From: Streptomyces sp. XM4193 | Lineage (GTDB): Bacteria > Actinomycetota > Actinomycetes > Streptomycetales > Streptomycetaceae | Assembly (NCBI RefSeq): GCF_023072595.1 | Contig: NZ_JALLGK010000004.1 | Coordinates: 186,001-250,000, forward strand | DNA: 64,000 nt | Reading direction: 5' to 3' | In this document: positions 27,496 to 35,642 of the stretch, one piece after another | Position numbering within the stretch: position 1 is the first letter of the stretch | Layout: every line of letters starts with the position of its first letter | Position numbers and translations under genes: made by a program | The notes under the pieces: model-generated | Databases searched by the model: none | What the model was told of the DNA's origin: nothing | What the model saw: only the letters and a program-made list of their open reading frames with translations

Positions 27496-28158
27496 TCAGT
27501 GGATGATGCCGGTGCGCAGTGCGACGGCGACCATTCCGGCGCGGTCACCGGTGCCGAGCTTCCTGGCGATGCGCGCCAGGTGGCTCTTGACGGTGAGCGC
27601 GGACAGGCCCATCGACACACCGATCGCCTTGTTCGACTGGCCTTCGGCGACCAGGCGCAGCACCTCGACCTCACGGCCGGACAGCTCCCGGTGGCCTCCC
27701 GGGTGGCCCGGTGCGCCGTGCGGACGCCGGTGCATCCGCGCGGCGGCCATGCCGATCTGGGCGGCGCCGGGACGGTGGCCCACGGCGAGGTTGTTGCGGG
27801 TGCCGGTGACGACGTAGCCCTTGACGCCGCCGGCCAGGGCGTGGCGTACGGCGCCGATGTCGTCGGCTGCGGAGAGTGCGAGGCCGTTGGGCCAGCCCGC
27901 CGCGCGGGTCTCGGACAGCAGCGTGAGGCCGGACCCGTCGGGGAGGTGGACCTCGGCGACGCAGATGTCTCGTGGGTTGCCTACTCGTGGACGCGCCTCC
28001 GCGACCGACGACGCCTCGATCACGTCCCGTACGCCCAGCGCCCACAGATGGCGGGTGACGGTGGAACGGACTCGGGGGTCAGCCATGACGACCATGGCCG
28101 TCGGCTTGTTCGGGCGGTAGGCGACCAGGCTTGTGGGGTGCTCGAGGAGAACAGACAC
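27496..28158 (-). CDS. whiI: atypical response regulator WhiI
   Basis: A 220-residue response regulator with a degenerate receiver (about 18-125) and a C-terminal LuxR-type helix-turn-helix (158-220: LSGREVEVLRLVAEGQSNKA, LSALTVKSHLARIARKLG). The phosphorylation pocket is incomplete: the acidic pair is A26-D27, the phospho-acceptor position is E69 (VAEVHLP), and the conserved Lys is replaced in GYVVTGT. WhiI of S. coelicolor is known for exactly this; it works as a heterodimer with BldM to switch on late sporulation genes. Length, neighbours (rnd, then hem genes) and domain content agree. The GTG has AGGAGG just upstream. Confidence 0.9.
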   Translation of the reverse strand: MSVLLEHPTSLVAYRPNKPTAMVVMADPRVRSTVTRHLWALGVRDVIEASSVAEARPRVGNPRDICVAEVHLPDGSGLTLLSETRAAGWPNGLALSAADDIGAVRHALAGGVKGYVVTGTRNNLAVGHRPGAAQIGMAAARMHRRPHGAPGHPGGHRELSGREVEVLRLVAEGQSNKAIGVSMGLSALTVKSHLARIARKLGTGDRAGMVAVALRTGIIH

Positions 28159-28290
28159 CGGGCCTCCTGGGAGAGGAGATTGGGGACGGCCGGCTCGGGG
28201 GTGAAGCCGGGGACGATCCCTCGTGGAAGGGTCAACCAAACCTTCGGCAGCTCTCCCGGGCTGCTTTAGGGGAAGATCACGAACGAGTGA

Positions 28291-28308
28291 GTACAAATCT
28301 CGCAAATC
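28291..28308 (-). promoter_or_regulatory. candidate BldC direct repeats upstream of whiI
   Basis: On the minus strand the sequence is two adjacent 9-bp direct repeats, GATTTGCGA and GATTTGTAC. It lies about 135-150 bp before the start of whiI. BldC, a MerR-like developmental regulator, is known to bind asymmetric direct repeats with 9-bp periodicity at whiI, and the spacing and AT-rich core here fit. Confidence 0.5.
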
Positions 28309-28469
28309 GGACAGAAGGTCGAGTCGGCGCCCGGTCCGTTCCCCTCGGCTGTCCGAATACGGGCCCGCGTTTCCGTGGTGTGCGGCGCGCGCGAGCCTCG
28401 GGAAATCCGTGTCGAGAACGGCGTGAATCCACCAGAGGCGCGGCTGAAAATCGCGCACCTGCCCGGATC

Positions 28470-28542
28470 GTCGTACGCCCTGCCGGATGTTGCGGACGGG
28501 ACAGGGGTCGCGCCGAACCCGAGCGGCGGCAGGGCGTACGAC
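28470..28542. repeat. 16-bp inverted repeat with a 41-bp spacer
   Basis: Arms GTCGTACGCCCTGCCG (28470-28485) and its exact complement (28527-28542) lie between the 3' end of the DUF3000-type gene and the whiI promoter. A partial third copy, CCGGCGGCAGGGCG, is found just to the right, near 28557. It could be a terminator with a large loop or a protein-binding site. Confidence 0.7.
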
Positions 28543-28642
28543 AGGGCGGTGGCAGGCCGGCGGCAGGGCGAGGCGCGGTGATGCGCTGACGCGCGACGCG
28601 GTGACGCTGCGGACGACGGGAGCGGGCAGCCCGGGTCCGGGG

Positions 28643-29290
28643 TCAGCCCGGCTGGGGCCCGCGACGCTGGGGGAGCTGTACGACGCCCGCCTCGGGGCTG
28701 CTCTCCGGCGGCAGGCCGGCGCACTGGGCCAGCAGCTCGCACCACGCCATCAGATGGGCCCCCGCGTCCAGCTGTCCGGTGATCGAGGAGCCGTGCCCCG
28801 CCGGGGACCAGGAGGCGCGGATCTCGATCTCCGCCTGCGCCTCGCGGTCCGCCAGCCCGCCGAAGTAGTGCGAGGAAGCGCGGGTGACGGTGCCGCTGGA
28901 GGCGCCGTACGGAACCCGGCGGGCCTGGAGCGCGCCGGTCAGCCACGACCAGGTCACCTCGGGCAGCAGCGGGTCGGCGGCCATCTCCGGCTCCAGCTCG
29001 GCGCGGGCCATCGTCACCACGCGGAACGTGCCGTGCCAGGCGTCCTGGCCCTGCGGGTCGTGCAGCAGCACGAAGCGGCCGTCGGCCAGTTCCTCGTCGT
29101 CGACGCCGAGCGACGCCTCCAGGGCGAACGCGTAGGGAGCCAGACGTTTGGGGGCGGGCAGCGGGTCGAGCCGGATCTCCGTGCGGGGAGTGATCTCGTC
29201 CAGAGTCGCCACGGCGTTCCGAAACGCCGTCGGCACGGCCTCCCCGTCGTCGTTCATACCCTCCGCCGCCTGTGCTCGTGCCGCTGCCAT
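28643..29290 (-). CDS. DUF3000-type conserved actinobacterial protein
   Basis: A 215-residue soluble protein of unknown function, with no transmembrane segment or signal. Recognisable stretches are FRNAVATLDEITPRTEIRLD, LLHDPQGQDAWHGTFRVVTM, PEVTWSWLTGAL and SSHYFGGLADR, with a Cys pair in LMAWCELLAQCAGL. Proteins of this kind are conserved in actinobacteria next to hemE, and the call to DUF3000 is from that memory of sequence and context. The ATG at 29290 is chosen; an internal ATG at 29257 is possible. It is divergent from hemE with only 91 bp between start codons, so the promoters overlap. Confidence 0.75.
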   Translation of the reverse strand: MAAARAQAAEGMNDDGEAVPTAFRNAVATLDEITPRTEIRLDPLPAPKRLAPYAFALEASLGVDDEELADGRFVLLHDPQGQDAWHGTFRVVTMARAELEPEMAADPLLPEVTWSWLTGALQARRVPYGASSGTVTRASSHYFGGLADREAQAEIEIRASWSPAGHGSSITGQLDAGAHLMAWCELLAQCAGLPPESSPEAGVVQLPQRRGPQPG

Positions 29291-29381
29291 GGGCCGAAGG
29301 GTAAGGGCTACGGACCGTGTGCGACGGTAGGAACACCCGGCGCGTGCTCGGCATGTCGGAGCCCGTGGGAGACTCGGACGC

Positions 29382-30446
29382 GTGACTGCCGATGACCGCC
29401 CGAAGGGCCCGCCGAGCGCGACCGCAGACTCCGCCTTCCTCAAGGCCTGTCGCCGAGAACCGGTGCCGCACACCCCTGTCTGGTTCATGCGGCAGGCCGG
29501 CCGATCGCTGCCGGAGTACCGCAAGCTGCGCGAGGGCATCGCCATGCTCGACTCCTGCATGCGGCCCGACCTGGTCACCGAGATCACGCTCCAGCCCGTG
29601 CGCCGCCACGGCGTGGACGCGGCCATCTACTTCAGCGACATCGTGGTGCCGCTCAAGGCCATCGGCATCGATCTGGACATCAAGCCGGGCGTCGGCCCCG
29701 TCGTGGCGCAGCCCATCCGCAGCCGCGCGGACCTGGAGCGGCTGCGTCCGCTCGGTCCGGACGACGTGCCGTACGTGACCGAGGCGATCGGGATGCTGAC
29801 CCGGGAGCTGGGCGGCACCCCGCTCATCGGCTTCGCCGGCGCCCCGTTCACTCTCGCCAGCTACCTCGTGGAGGGCGGCCCGTCCCGCAACCACGAGCAC
29901 ACCAAGGCGATGATGTACGGCGACCCGGAGCTGTGGGCGGAGCTGCTCGACCGGCTCGCCGGGATCACCGCATCCTTCCTCTCGGTGCAGATCGAGGCGG
30001 GCGCGAGCGCGGTGCAGCTCTTCGACTCCTGGGTGGGAGCGCTCGCCCCCGAGGACTACCGACAGCGGGTCATGCCTGCCTCGGTCAAGGTCTTCGACGC
30101 GGTGGCCGGTTACGGCGTGCCGCGCATCCACTTCGGCGTCGGCACCGGCGAGCTGCTGGGTCTGATGGGGGAGGCGGGAGCGGACGTCGTCGGCGTCGAC
30201 TGGCGCGTCCCGCTGGACGAGGCGGCCCGCAGGGTCGGCCCCGGCCGTGCGCTGCAGGGCAACATCGACCCGGCGGTGCTCTTCGCCCCGCACAGCGCCG
30301 TCGCCGAGCAGGCGGACCGGGTGCTCCGGGCCGCCGAGGGGCTGGAGGGGCACATCTTCAACCTCGGCCACGGCGTACTGCCCGACACCGACCCCGAGGC
30401 GCTGACCCGTCTCGTCGCCCATGTCCATGAGCGCACCGCGCGCTGA
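29382..30446 (+). CDS. hemE: uroporphyrinogen decarboxylase
   Basis: A 354-residue enzyme that decarboxylates the four acetate side chains of uroporphyrinogen III to give coproporphyrinogen III. The signatures [16 protein letters not shown] (substrate arginines), [20 protein letters not shown] (catalytic Asp region) and [18 protein letters not shown] are intact, and the end has [12 protein letters not shown]. The GTG at 29382 has GGGAG 10 bp upstream. The next gene starts inside its last codons (26-bp overlap), so hemE and hemY are translationally coupled. Together with the downstream ChdC gene this is most of the coproporphyrin-dependent haem branch. Confidence 0.96.
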   Translation: MTADDRPKGPPSATADSAFLKACRREPVPHTPVWFMRQAGRSLPEYRKLREGIAMLDSCMRPDLVTEITLQPVRRHGVDAAIYFSDIVVPLKAIGIDLDIKPGVGPVVAQPIRSRADLERLRPLGPDDVPYVTEAIGMLTRELGGTPLIGFAGAPFTLASYLVEGGPSRNHEHTKAMMYGDPELWAELLDRLAGITASFLSVQIEAGASAVQLFDSWVGALAPEDYRQRVMPASVKVFDAVAGYGVPRIHFGVGTGELLGLMGEAGADVVGVDWRVPLDEAARRVGPGRALQGNIDPAVLFAPHSAVAEQADRVLRAAEGLEGHIFNLGHGVLPDTDPEALTRLVAHVHERTAR

Positions 30447-31872
30447 GGCCGCGCCGCCGCACGCACTGGTCGTCGGCGGCGGCATCGCCGGCCTCGCGGC
30501 GGCCCACGAACTGCTGGGCCGCGGTTTCACGGTGACGCTGGTGGAGGCCGGCGACCGGCTCGGCGGCAAGCTGCGCCGCGGCAAGGTCGCCGGAGTCACC
30601 GTCGATCTCGGCGCGGAGGCGATGCTCGCCCGCCGGCCGGAGGCCGTCCGACTCGCCCGCGAGGTCGGACTCGGCGAGGCGCTCCGCCCGCCGAACGTCG
30701 CGGGCGGAGCGATCTGGACCAGGGGCGAGATCCGGCCCATGCCCCAGGGACATGTGATGGGGGTTCCGGGCACCGCGGAGAGCGTGCGCGGCGTGGTCTC
30801 CCCCGAGGGGCTGGCCCGTATCGCCGAGGACGCCGTCATGCCGCCCTCCGACCTCGGTGAGGACGTAGCCGTCGGCGAGTACGTCGCCTCGCGGCTGGGG
30901 CGCGAGGTGGTCGACCGGCTGGTGGAGCCGCTGCTCGGCGGGGTGTACGCGGGTGACGCCTACCGGATCTCGCTGCGCGCGGCCGTTCCCCAGCTCTACA
31001 CCGCCGCCACCGAGGAACGCACGCTGATGGGTGCGGTGCGCTCGGTTCAGTCGGCGACCCGCGCGGCTGCGCTGGCGAGGGAGGCGGCCGGCGAGGTCGC
31101 ACCACCGGTCTTCCTGGGCATCGAGGGCGGCGTGGGGCGGTTGCCCGAGGCGGTGGCGAGCGCCGTGCGCGCGGCCGGCGGCACGGTGCTGACCGGCGTC
31201 GGGGCACGGGCTCTGCGGCGTACCGGCGAGGGCTGGGAGCTGGAGTGCACCGACACGGTGCGGCGCGCGGACGCCGTCGTCGTGGCGCTGCCCGCAGGGC
31301 CGGCTGCGCGGCTGCTGCGTGCCGAAGTCCCCCGTGCGGCAGTCGAGTTGGACTCCGTTGAGTACGCGGCCACGGCGCTCTGCTCGTACGTGTTCCGCCG
31401 CCGCGACCTGGCCGGGCTGCCGGGCGGGAGCGGCTTCCTCGTCCCGCCGGTGGACGGACGCACCATCAAGGCGGCCACCCTGGTGGGCAACAAGTGGGAC
31501 TGGGTCTCGGCGAGCGATCCGGAGCTGTTCGCGGTCCGCACCTCCGTGGGCCGCCACGGCGAACGCGGCGCGTACGAGCGGGACGACGAGGAGCTGCTGC
31601 GGCTCTCGCTCGACGATCTGCGCGAGGCGACCGGCATCGACGCCCGTCCGGTGGGACAGCGCGTGACGCGTTGGGAGCAGGGCCTGCCGCAGTACCCGGT
31701 CGGGCAGCTGGCGCGGGTGGCGCGCATCCGCGCGGCGGTCGCGGCGCGGCCGGCGCTGGCGGTCTGCGGTGCGGCGTACGACGGGGTCGGCATCCCGGCG
31801 TGCGTGGCGTCGGCGAGCCGCGCGGTCGACGAGGTCGTGACCTCGGTCGGGGCCCGTACGCATCTGGTCTGA
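30421..31872 (+). CDS. hemY: coproporphyrinogen III/protoporphyrinogen oxidase
   Basis: A 483-residue FAD-dependent oxidase. The Rossmann motif [19 protein letters not shown] is followed by [14 protein letters not shown] second family block is [17 protein letters not shown], and the C-terminal FAD segment is [19 protein letters not shown]. In Gram-positive bacteria this enzyme (HemY, also called CgoX or hemG in annotations) oxidises coproporphyrinogen III to coproporphyrin III. The nearby ChdC-type gene supports that route over the protoporphyrin one. The start is ATG 30421, with ATG 30427 also possible; both are inside hemE. Confidence 0.94.
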   Translation: MSMSAPRAEAAPPHALVVGGGIAGLAAAHELLGRGFTVTLVEAGDRLGGKLRRGKVAGVTVDLGAEAMLARRPEAVRLAREVGLGEALRPPNVAGGAIWTRGEIRPMPQGHVMGVPGTAESVRGVVSPEGLARIAEDAVMPPSDLGEDVAVGEYVASRLGREVVDRLVEPLLGGVYAGDAYRISLRAAVPQLYTAATEERTLMGAVRSVQSATRAAALAREAAGEVAPPVFLGIEGGVGRLPEAVASAVRAAGGTVLTGVGARALRRTGEGWELECTDTVRRADAVVVALPAGPAARLLRAEVPRAAVELDSVEYAATALCSYVFRRRDLAGLPGGSGFLVPPVDGRTIKAATLVGNKWDWVSASDPELFAVRTSVGRHGERGAYERDDEELLRLSLDDLREATGIDARPVGQRVTRWEQGLPQYPVGQLARVARIRAAVAARPALAVCGAAYDGVGIPACVASASRAVDEVVTSVGARTHLV

Positions 31873-31948
31873 GCGGCGCCGGCCGCGGGCGTCCGCGTAC
31901 GCGGGAGGCCGGTGCAGAGTGCTCGCGGCGGCGCGCGAGAATGGGGCC

Positions 31949-32665
31949 ATGACTGCTGCTTCGGAGAAATCACCCCACGCCGGCAAGAAGGCGAAGGACC
32001 TCAACGAGACCATCCGGTACACCCTGTGGTCCGTGTTCCGGCTGCGGGACGTGTTGCCCGACGACCGTTCCGGCTGGGCCGAGGAGGTCGAGGAGCTGTT
32101 CGCGCGGCTCGACGCCGAGGACGTCACGGTGCGCGGCACCTACGACGTCTCCGGGCTGCGCGCGGACGCGGACGTGATGATCTGGTGGCACTCCGAGACC
32201 TCCGACGCACTCCAGGACGCCTACAACCGCTTCCGCCGCACCAAGCTGGGTCGCGCGCTGGAGCCGGTCTGGTCGAACATGGCGCTGCACCGGCCCGCCG
32301 AGTTCAACAAATCGCACATCCCGGCGTTCCTGGCCGACGAGCGCGCCCGCGACTACATCAGCGTCTACCCCTTCGTCCGCAGTTACGACTGGTACCTGCT
32401 GCCGGACGAGGACCGTCGCCGGATGCTGGCCGACCACGGCAAGATGGCGCGCGGCTACCCCGATGTGCGCGCCAACACGGTGGCGTCCTTCTCGCTGGGC
32501 GACTACGAGTGGATCCTCGCCTTCGAGGCCGACGAGCTGCACCGGATCGTGGACCTGATGCGTCATCTGCGCGCCTCCGAGGCCCGGATGCACGTGCGCG
32601 AGGAGGTGCCGTTCTACACCGGGCGCCGCAAGGAGGTCGGCGATCTGATCGCCGGGCTCGCCTGA
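31949..32665 (+). CDS. hemQ: coproheme decarboxylase (HemQ/ChdC)
   Basis: A 238-residue chlorite-dismutase-family protein that converts coprohaem III to haem b with peroxide, the last step of the coproporphyrin-dependent pathway. H123 (SHIPAF), Y140 (SVYPFVRS) and H163 (DHGKMARGY) have the same mutual spacing as the catalytic His118, Tyr135 and haem-ligand His158 that I recall for the Corynebacterium diphtheriae enzyme. The ATG at 31949 is chosen over an upstream ATG because the extra ten residues are not family-like. It follows hemY by 76 bp and is ended by a strong hairpin. Confidence 0.94.
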   Translation: MTAASEKSPHAGKKAKDLNETIRYTLWSVFRLRDVLPDDRSGWAEEVEELFARLDAEDVTVRGTYDVSGLRADADVMIWWHSETSDALQDAYNRFRRTKLGRALEPVWSNMALHRPAEFNKSHIPAFLADERARDYISVYPFVRSYDWYLLPDEDRRRMLADHGKMARGYPDVRANTVASFSLGDYEWILAFEADELHRIVDLMRHLRASEARMHVREEVPFYTGRRKEVGDLIAGLA

Positions 32666-32721
32666 CGGCCGCCGCACTCACCGCGGCCGCCGTCCCGAGG
32701 GCGGTCGGCCGCGGACAGTGG

Positions 32722-32756
32722 TGAGGCCCTGCAGTCGGGGGAGCTGCAGGGCCTCA
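32722..32756 (+). terminator. terminator of the hem operon
   Basis: A perfect 13-bp stem (TGAGGCCCTGCAG and its complement) with a 9-nt loop. Confidence 0.75.
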
Positions 32757-32773
32757 TGCGGTAGAACGTCGCG

Positions 32774-32802
32774 GTCGGACGGGGAGTTCCCCTCCGTCCG
32801 AC
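32774..32802 (-). terminator. terminator of the ZapE-like ATPase gene
   Basis: GTCGGACGG (32774-32782) pairs with CCGTCCGAC (32794-32802) 19 bp beyond the stop codon of the minus-strand gene. It lies back to back with the hem terminator. Confidence 0.6.
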
Positions 32803-32820
32803 GGGGACGGCGGCGCGGTC

Positions 32821-33945
32821 TCAGCGCGAGTCGTCCACCAGCCGGCCGGCGTCCCGGGCGAGCGCGGTCAGCCGCGATATCGCCCTGAAGTACTTCTTCC
32901 GGTAGCCGCCGCGCAGCATCTCCTCGCTGAACAGCTCGTCGAACGGCCGCCCGGAGGCCAGCACCGGCACCTCACGGTCGTAGAGGCGGTCGGCCAGCAC
33001 CACCAGCCGCAGCGCCGTCGACTGGTCGGGCACCGGCTCGACCCCGGTGACGCATACGGCGTCCACGCCCTCGCAGAGCGCGCCGTAACGGCTGGGGTGC
33101 ACCCGGGAGAGGTGGTTGAGCAGGCTCGGGAAGTCGTCCAGGCTGGCGGCGGGCGTACGGTACGCGGCCCGGGTCACGGTGTCCTCGTCGTGGGGCTTCG
33201 GCGCCTCCGGCAGACCGCGGTGGCGGTAGTCCTCGCCGTCGATGCGCAGCGGCCGGAAGTGCGCGGCCAGCCCCTGGATCTCGCGGAGGAAGTCGGCCGA
33301 GGCGAACCGGCCCTCGCCGAGCCTGCCGGGCAGCGTGTTGGAGGTCGCGGCGAGCGCCACCCCCTCCTCGACCAGCCGGCTCAGCAGGCTGGAGACGAGC
33401 ACGGTGTCGCCCGGGTCGTCCAGCTCGAACTCGTCGATGCACAGCAGCCGGTGGTCGCTGAGCGTGCGGACGGTCTGCTGGAATCCCAGCGCGCCCACCA
33501 GATTGGTCAGCTCCACGAAGGTGCCGAACGCCTTGTGCGCGGGGTCGGCCGGAGTGGCGTGCCACAGCGAGGCGAGCAGATGGGTCTTGCCGACGCCGTA
33601 TCCGCCGTCGAGGTAGACCCCGCGCGGCCCGTTCCCGGAGGGCTTGGGCTCACGACGGAACCAGCGGCGTTTGCCGCTCCCGGTCGCCGACGCCCCGTCC
33701 AGGCCGCGGGCGAAGTCCTCGAGCACCCGTACCGCTTCGGTCTGGCTCGGCTGCTGCGGGTCCGGGATGTAGGTGTCGAAGCGCACCTCGCCGAAGCGGG
33801 GCGGGGGCACCATCTCGGCGACCAGCCGCTCCGCGGGCACATGCGGCTCCCGCTCGCACAGCGAGTGCGGGGTCTCCTCCTGCGACGCGGGACGGCCGGC
33901 TGCGGGACCGGAGATTTCTGCGGATCGGGGCGCGACACTTGACAC
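32821..33945 (-). CDS. zapE: AFG1/ZapE-family ATPase
   Basis: A 374-residue P-loop ATPase. Walker A is GGYGVGKTHLLASLW and Walker B LLCIDEFELDDPGDT, with FVELTNLVGALGF and ATSNTLPGRLGEGRF as in the AFG1-like family. E. coli ZapE destabilises FtsZ polymers, while mitochondrial AFG1 works in protein quality control; which role applies in Streptomyces is not known. The start is uncertain: GTG 33945 has GAGGAG very close, and GTG 33954 lies further upstream. The gene is divergent from the RibD-type reductase gene, with 65 bp between starts. Confidence 0.82.
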   Translation of the reverse strand: MSSVAPRSAEISGPAAGRPASQEETPHSLCEREPHVPAERLVAEMVPPPRFGEVRFDTYIPDPQQPSQTEAVRVLEDFARGLDGASATGSGKRRWFRREPKPSGNGPRGVYLDGGYGVGKTHLLASLWHATPADPAHKAFGTFVELTNLVGALGFQQTVRTLSDHRLLCIDEFELDDPGDTVLVSSLLSRLVEEGVALAATSNTLPGRLGEGRFASADFLREIQGLAAHFRPLRIDGEDYRHRGLPEAPKPHDEDTVTRAAYRTPAASLDDFPSLLNHLSRVHPSRYGALCEGVDAVCVTGVEPVPDQSTALRLVVLADRLYDREVPVLASGRPFDELFSEEMLRGGYRKKYFRAISRLTALARDAGRLVDDSR

Positions 33946-34010
33946 TCTCCTCACTCTACGGTGCTCGGGGCCGCCCGCCGGGCCATGGTGTCCCGTGCCA
34001 CACTGCGGCC

Positions 34011-34886
34011 ATGCGACGTCTGTTCCCCCTCGCCGGTCCCGTGTCCGAGCCGTCCGCGCGGCACGAGCCGGCCGCACGAAGCGCTCCGTCCGGCGGGGAG
34101 GCACCGGGCTCCACCGCGCCCGAGGCGGCGGAGCCGAGCACGGCCGACCGGCAGTGGAGCCTGACGGAAATCGCCGACGGGTACGCCTATCCGCCGCTGG
34201 AGCAGGGGCAGTTCTGGCTGCGCGGCAACATGGTGGCCTCCTTGGACGGCGCCGCACATCACGACGGCCGCTCCCAACCCCTCTCCTGCGCTGCCGACAT
34301 GCGGATCTTCGGCGTACTGCGGGCGCTGGCGGACGTCGTCGTGGTGGGTGCGCAGACCGTGCGGCAGGAGGGCTACGGGGGCGCCAAGCCGCGGGAGGCG
34401 TTCGCGCAGCGGCGGGCGGCGGCGGGCCAGACCCCGGCGGCGGCGATCGCCGTGGTCACCTCCGGACTCGATCTGGACTTCGACAGCCCACTGTTCACCT
34501 CGCCCACGACTCCGACGCTGCTGGTCACGGGCGCCGGGGCGCCGCCGGACCGGCTGGCCGCGGCCCGCGGGGCCGGGGTCGAGGTGGTGCTCGCCGGGGA
34601 GGGCGCGGCGGTGGAGGTGGACCGCGTACCCGCGCTGCTGGGCGCACGCGGACTGCGGCGGCAGCTCACCGAGGGCGGCCCGGCGCTGCTGGGGCAGTTC
34701 GCCGCCGCCGACGTACTGGACGAGCTGTGCCTGACCGTGGCGCCCCGGTTGGTGGCCGGCGGCGCCCCGCGGATCGCGCACGGCCCGGACCTTGAGCTTC
34801 CCTCGGACTTCGCACTGGACTCGCTGCTGGAGGAGGCCGGCTTTCTCTTCACGCGCTACCGCAGGGTGCGGCAATCGCCGGAATAA
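34011..34886 (+). CDS. RibD C-terminal-type pyrimidine reductase
   Basis: A 291-residue NADPH-dependent reductase of the dihydrofolate-reductase-like fold. The family stretches are GNMVASLDGAAHHDGRSQPL, DVVVVGAQTVRQEGYGG, and LTEGGPALLGQFAAADVLDE followed by LTVAPRLVAGG. These enzymes reduce the ribosyl-pyrimidine intermediate of riboflavin synthesis or similar substrates. No deaminase domain and no other rib gene are present here, so the substrate is open. About 60 Pro/Ala/Glu-rich residues precede the domain. The ATG at 34011 has no strong ribosome-binding site. Confidence 0.8.
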   Translation: MRRLFPLAGPVSEPSARHEPAARSAPSGGEAPGSTAPEAAEPSTADRQWSLTEIADGYAYPPLEQGQFWLRGNMVASLDGAAHHDGRSQPLSCAADMRIFGVLRALADVVVVGAQTVRQEGYGGAKPREAFAQRRAAAGQTPAAAIAVVTSGLDLDFDSPLFTSPTTPTLLVTGAGAPPDRLAAARGAGVEVVLAGEGAAVEVDRVPALLGARGLRRQLTEGGPALLGQFAAADVLDELCLTVAPRLVAGGAPRIAHGPDLELPSDFALDSLLEEAGFLFTRYRRVRQSPE

Positions 34887-34906
34887 GGCATTCCGCTTAG
34901 CTTGGA

Positions 34907-34962
34907 CGGACAGCGGCATACGGACAGCGGCATACCGACAGCGACAAGCGGACAGCGACACC
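34907..34962 (+). repeat. four 14-bp tandem repeats
   Basis: Units at 34907, 34921, 34935 and 34949. The first two are identical (CGGACAGCGGCATA); the last two differ at one to four bases. They fill most of the gap between the reductase gene and the next gene. Confidence 0.9.
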
Positions 34963-35038
34963 TCGGAAGATCCGCGCGGGTGTGGGAGCGCGGACTCCGC
35001 CCCGGCTCCGAGCCGACCGCGAGAAGAAGGGCGCCACC

Positions 35039-35506
35039 GTGTTCACGACCGTACTGATGATCGAGAAGCCCCTGGTGCCCACCGACGTGGAGATGGTCGG
35101 CACCCTCCACGGCGAGGAGGACGTCACCTTCTTCGTGCTGATGCAGCCGCGCGGTCACCAGGACCGGCTGCTGCGCGCGCTGGACGACGTGGCGCTCGGC
35201 GAGTTGGAGGACGCGGTGCGCGAGGCCGACGAGCCCGAGGGCGACGAGGCCGGGCAGCCCGCCCGGGTGGCGTTGGAGCACTCGGTGCGCTCCCTGCGCG
35301 AGCTCGGGTTCGGGGCCGAGGGCCGGGTGGTGGACAGTCATCCGCTCGACGCGCTGACCGCGGTCGTCGAGGAGGTCGGCGCGGACGAGGTGATCGTGCT
35401 GACCGCACCGCACTTCGTGGAGGAGTTCTTCCACCGCGACTGGGCGTCCAGGGCCAGGCACCGGGTCGGCGTACCCGTGCTCAAGCTCTTCGCGCACTCG
35501 GAGTGA
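35039..35506 (+). CDS. universal-stress-like small protein, function unknown
   Basis: A 155-residue soluble protein beginning MFTTVLMIEKPLVPTDVEMV if the GTG at 35039 is used; AAGAAGG lies 8 bp upstream. The pattern of beta-strand, charged helix and the closing ADEVIVLTAPHFVEEFFHRD and VGVPVLKLFAH is like a nucleotide-binding alpha/beta (universal-stress-protein-like) fold. Orthologues in Streptomyces have sometimes been labelled indole-3-glycerol phosphate synthase, which the sequence does not support: it is too short for a TIM barrel and lacks the known catalytic motifs. A short hairpin follows, then murC. Confidence 0.7.
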   Translation: MFTTVLMIEKPLVPTDVEMVGTLHGEEDVTFFVLMQPRGHQDRLLRALDDVALGELEDAVREADEPEGDEAGQPARVALEHSVRSLRELGFGAEGRVVDSHPLDALTAVVEEVGADEVIVLTAPHFVEEFFHRDWASRARHRVGVPVLKLFAHSE

Positions 35507-35513
35507 GGTGCGT

Positions 35514-35530
35514 CCCGCGCGTGGCGCGGG
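35514..35530 (+). terminator. short hairpin before murC
   Basis: CCCGCGC-GTG-GCGCGGG, a perfect 7-bp stem 8 bp after the stop codon. It is a plausible but weak terminator. Confidence 0.45.
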
Positions 35531-35642
35531 TGGGTGCGAGCTGTATCGGCCGGTGCGCCGCCCACGCCGGGCCGCGGGGCCGACGACGGGCGTCCGGGTG
35601 CGACAATCGGAGCCGACAGCGACGACCAGGGAGACTGAATCT

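Noticed and set aside
34907..34962. Iterons of a replication origin
   Set aside because: Direct repeats are present, but there is no AT-rich melting region or replication gene near; an ordinary minisatellite is simpler.
35039..35506. Indole-3-glycerol phosphate synthase
   Set aside because: Too short for a TIM barrel and lacks the catalytic motifs; the label appears to be a historical annotation.
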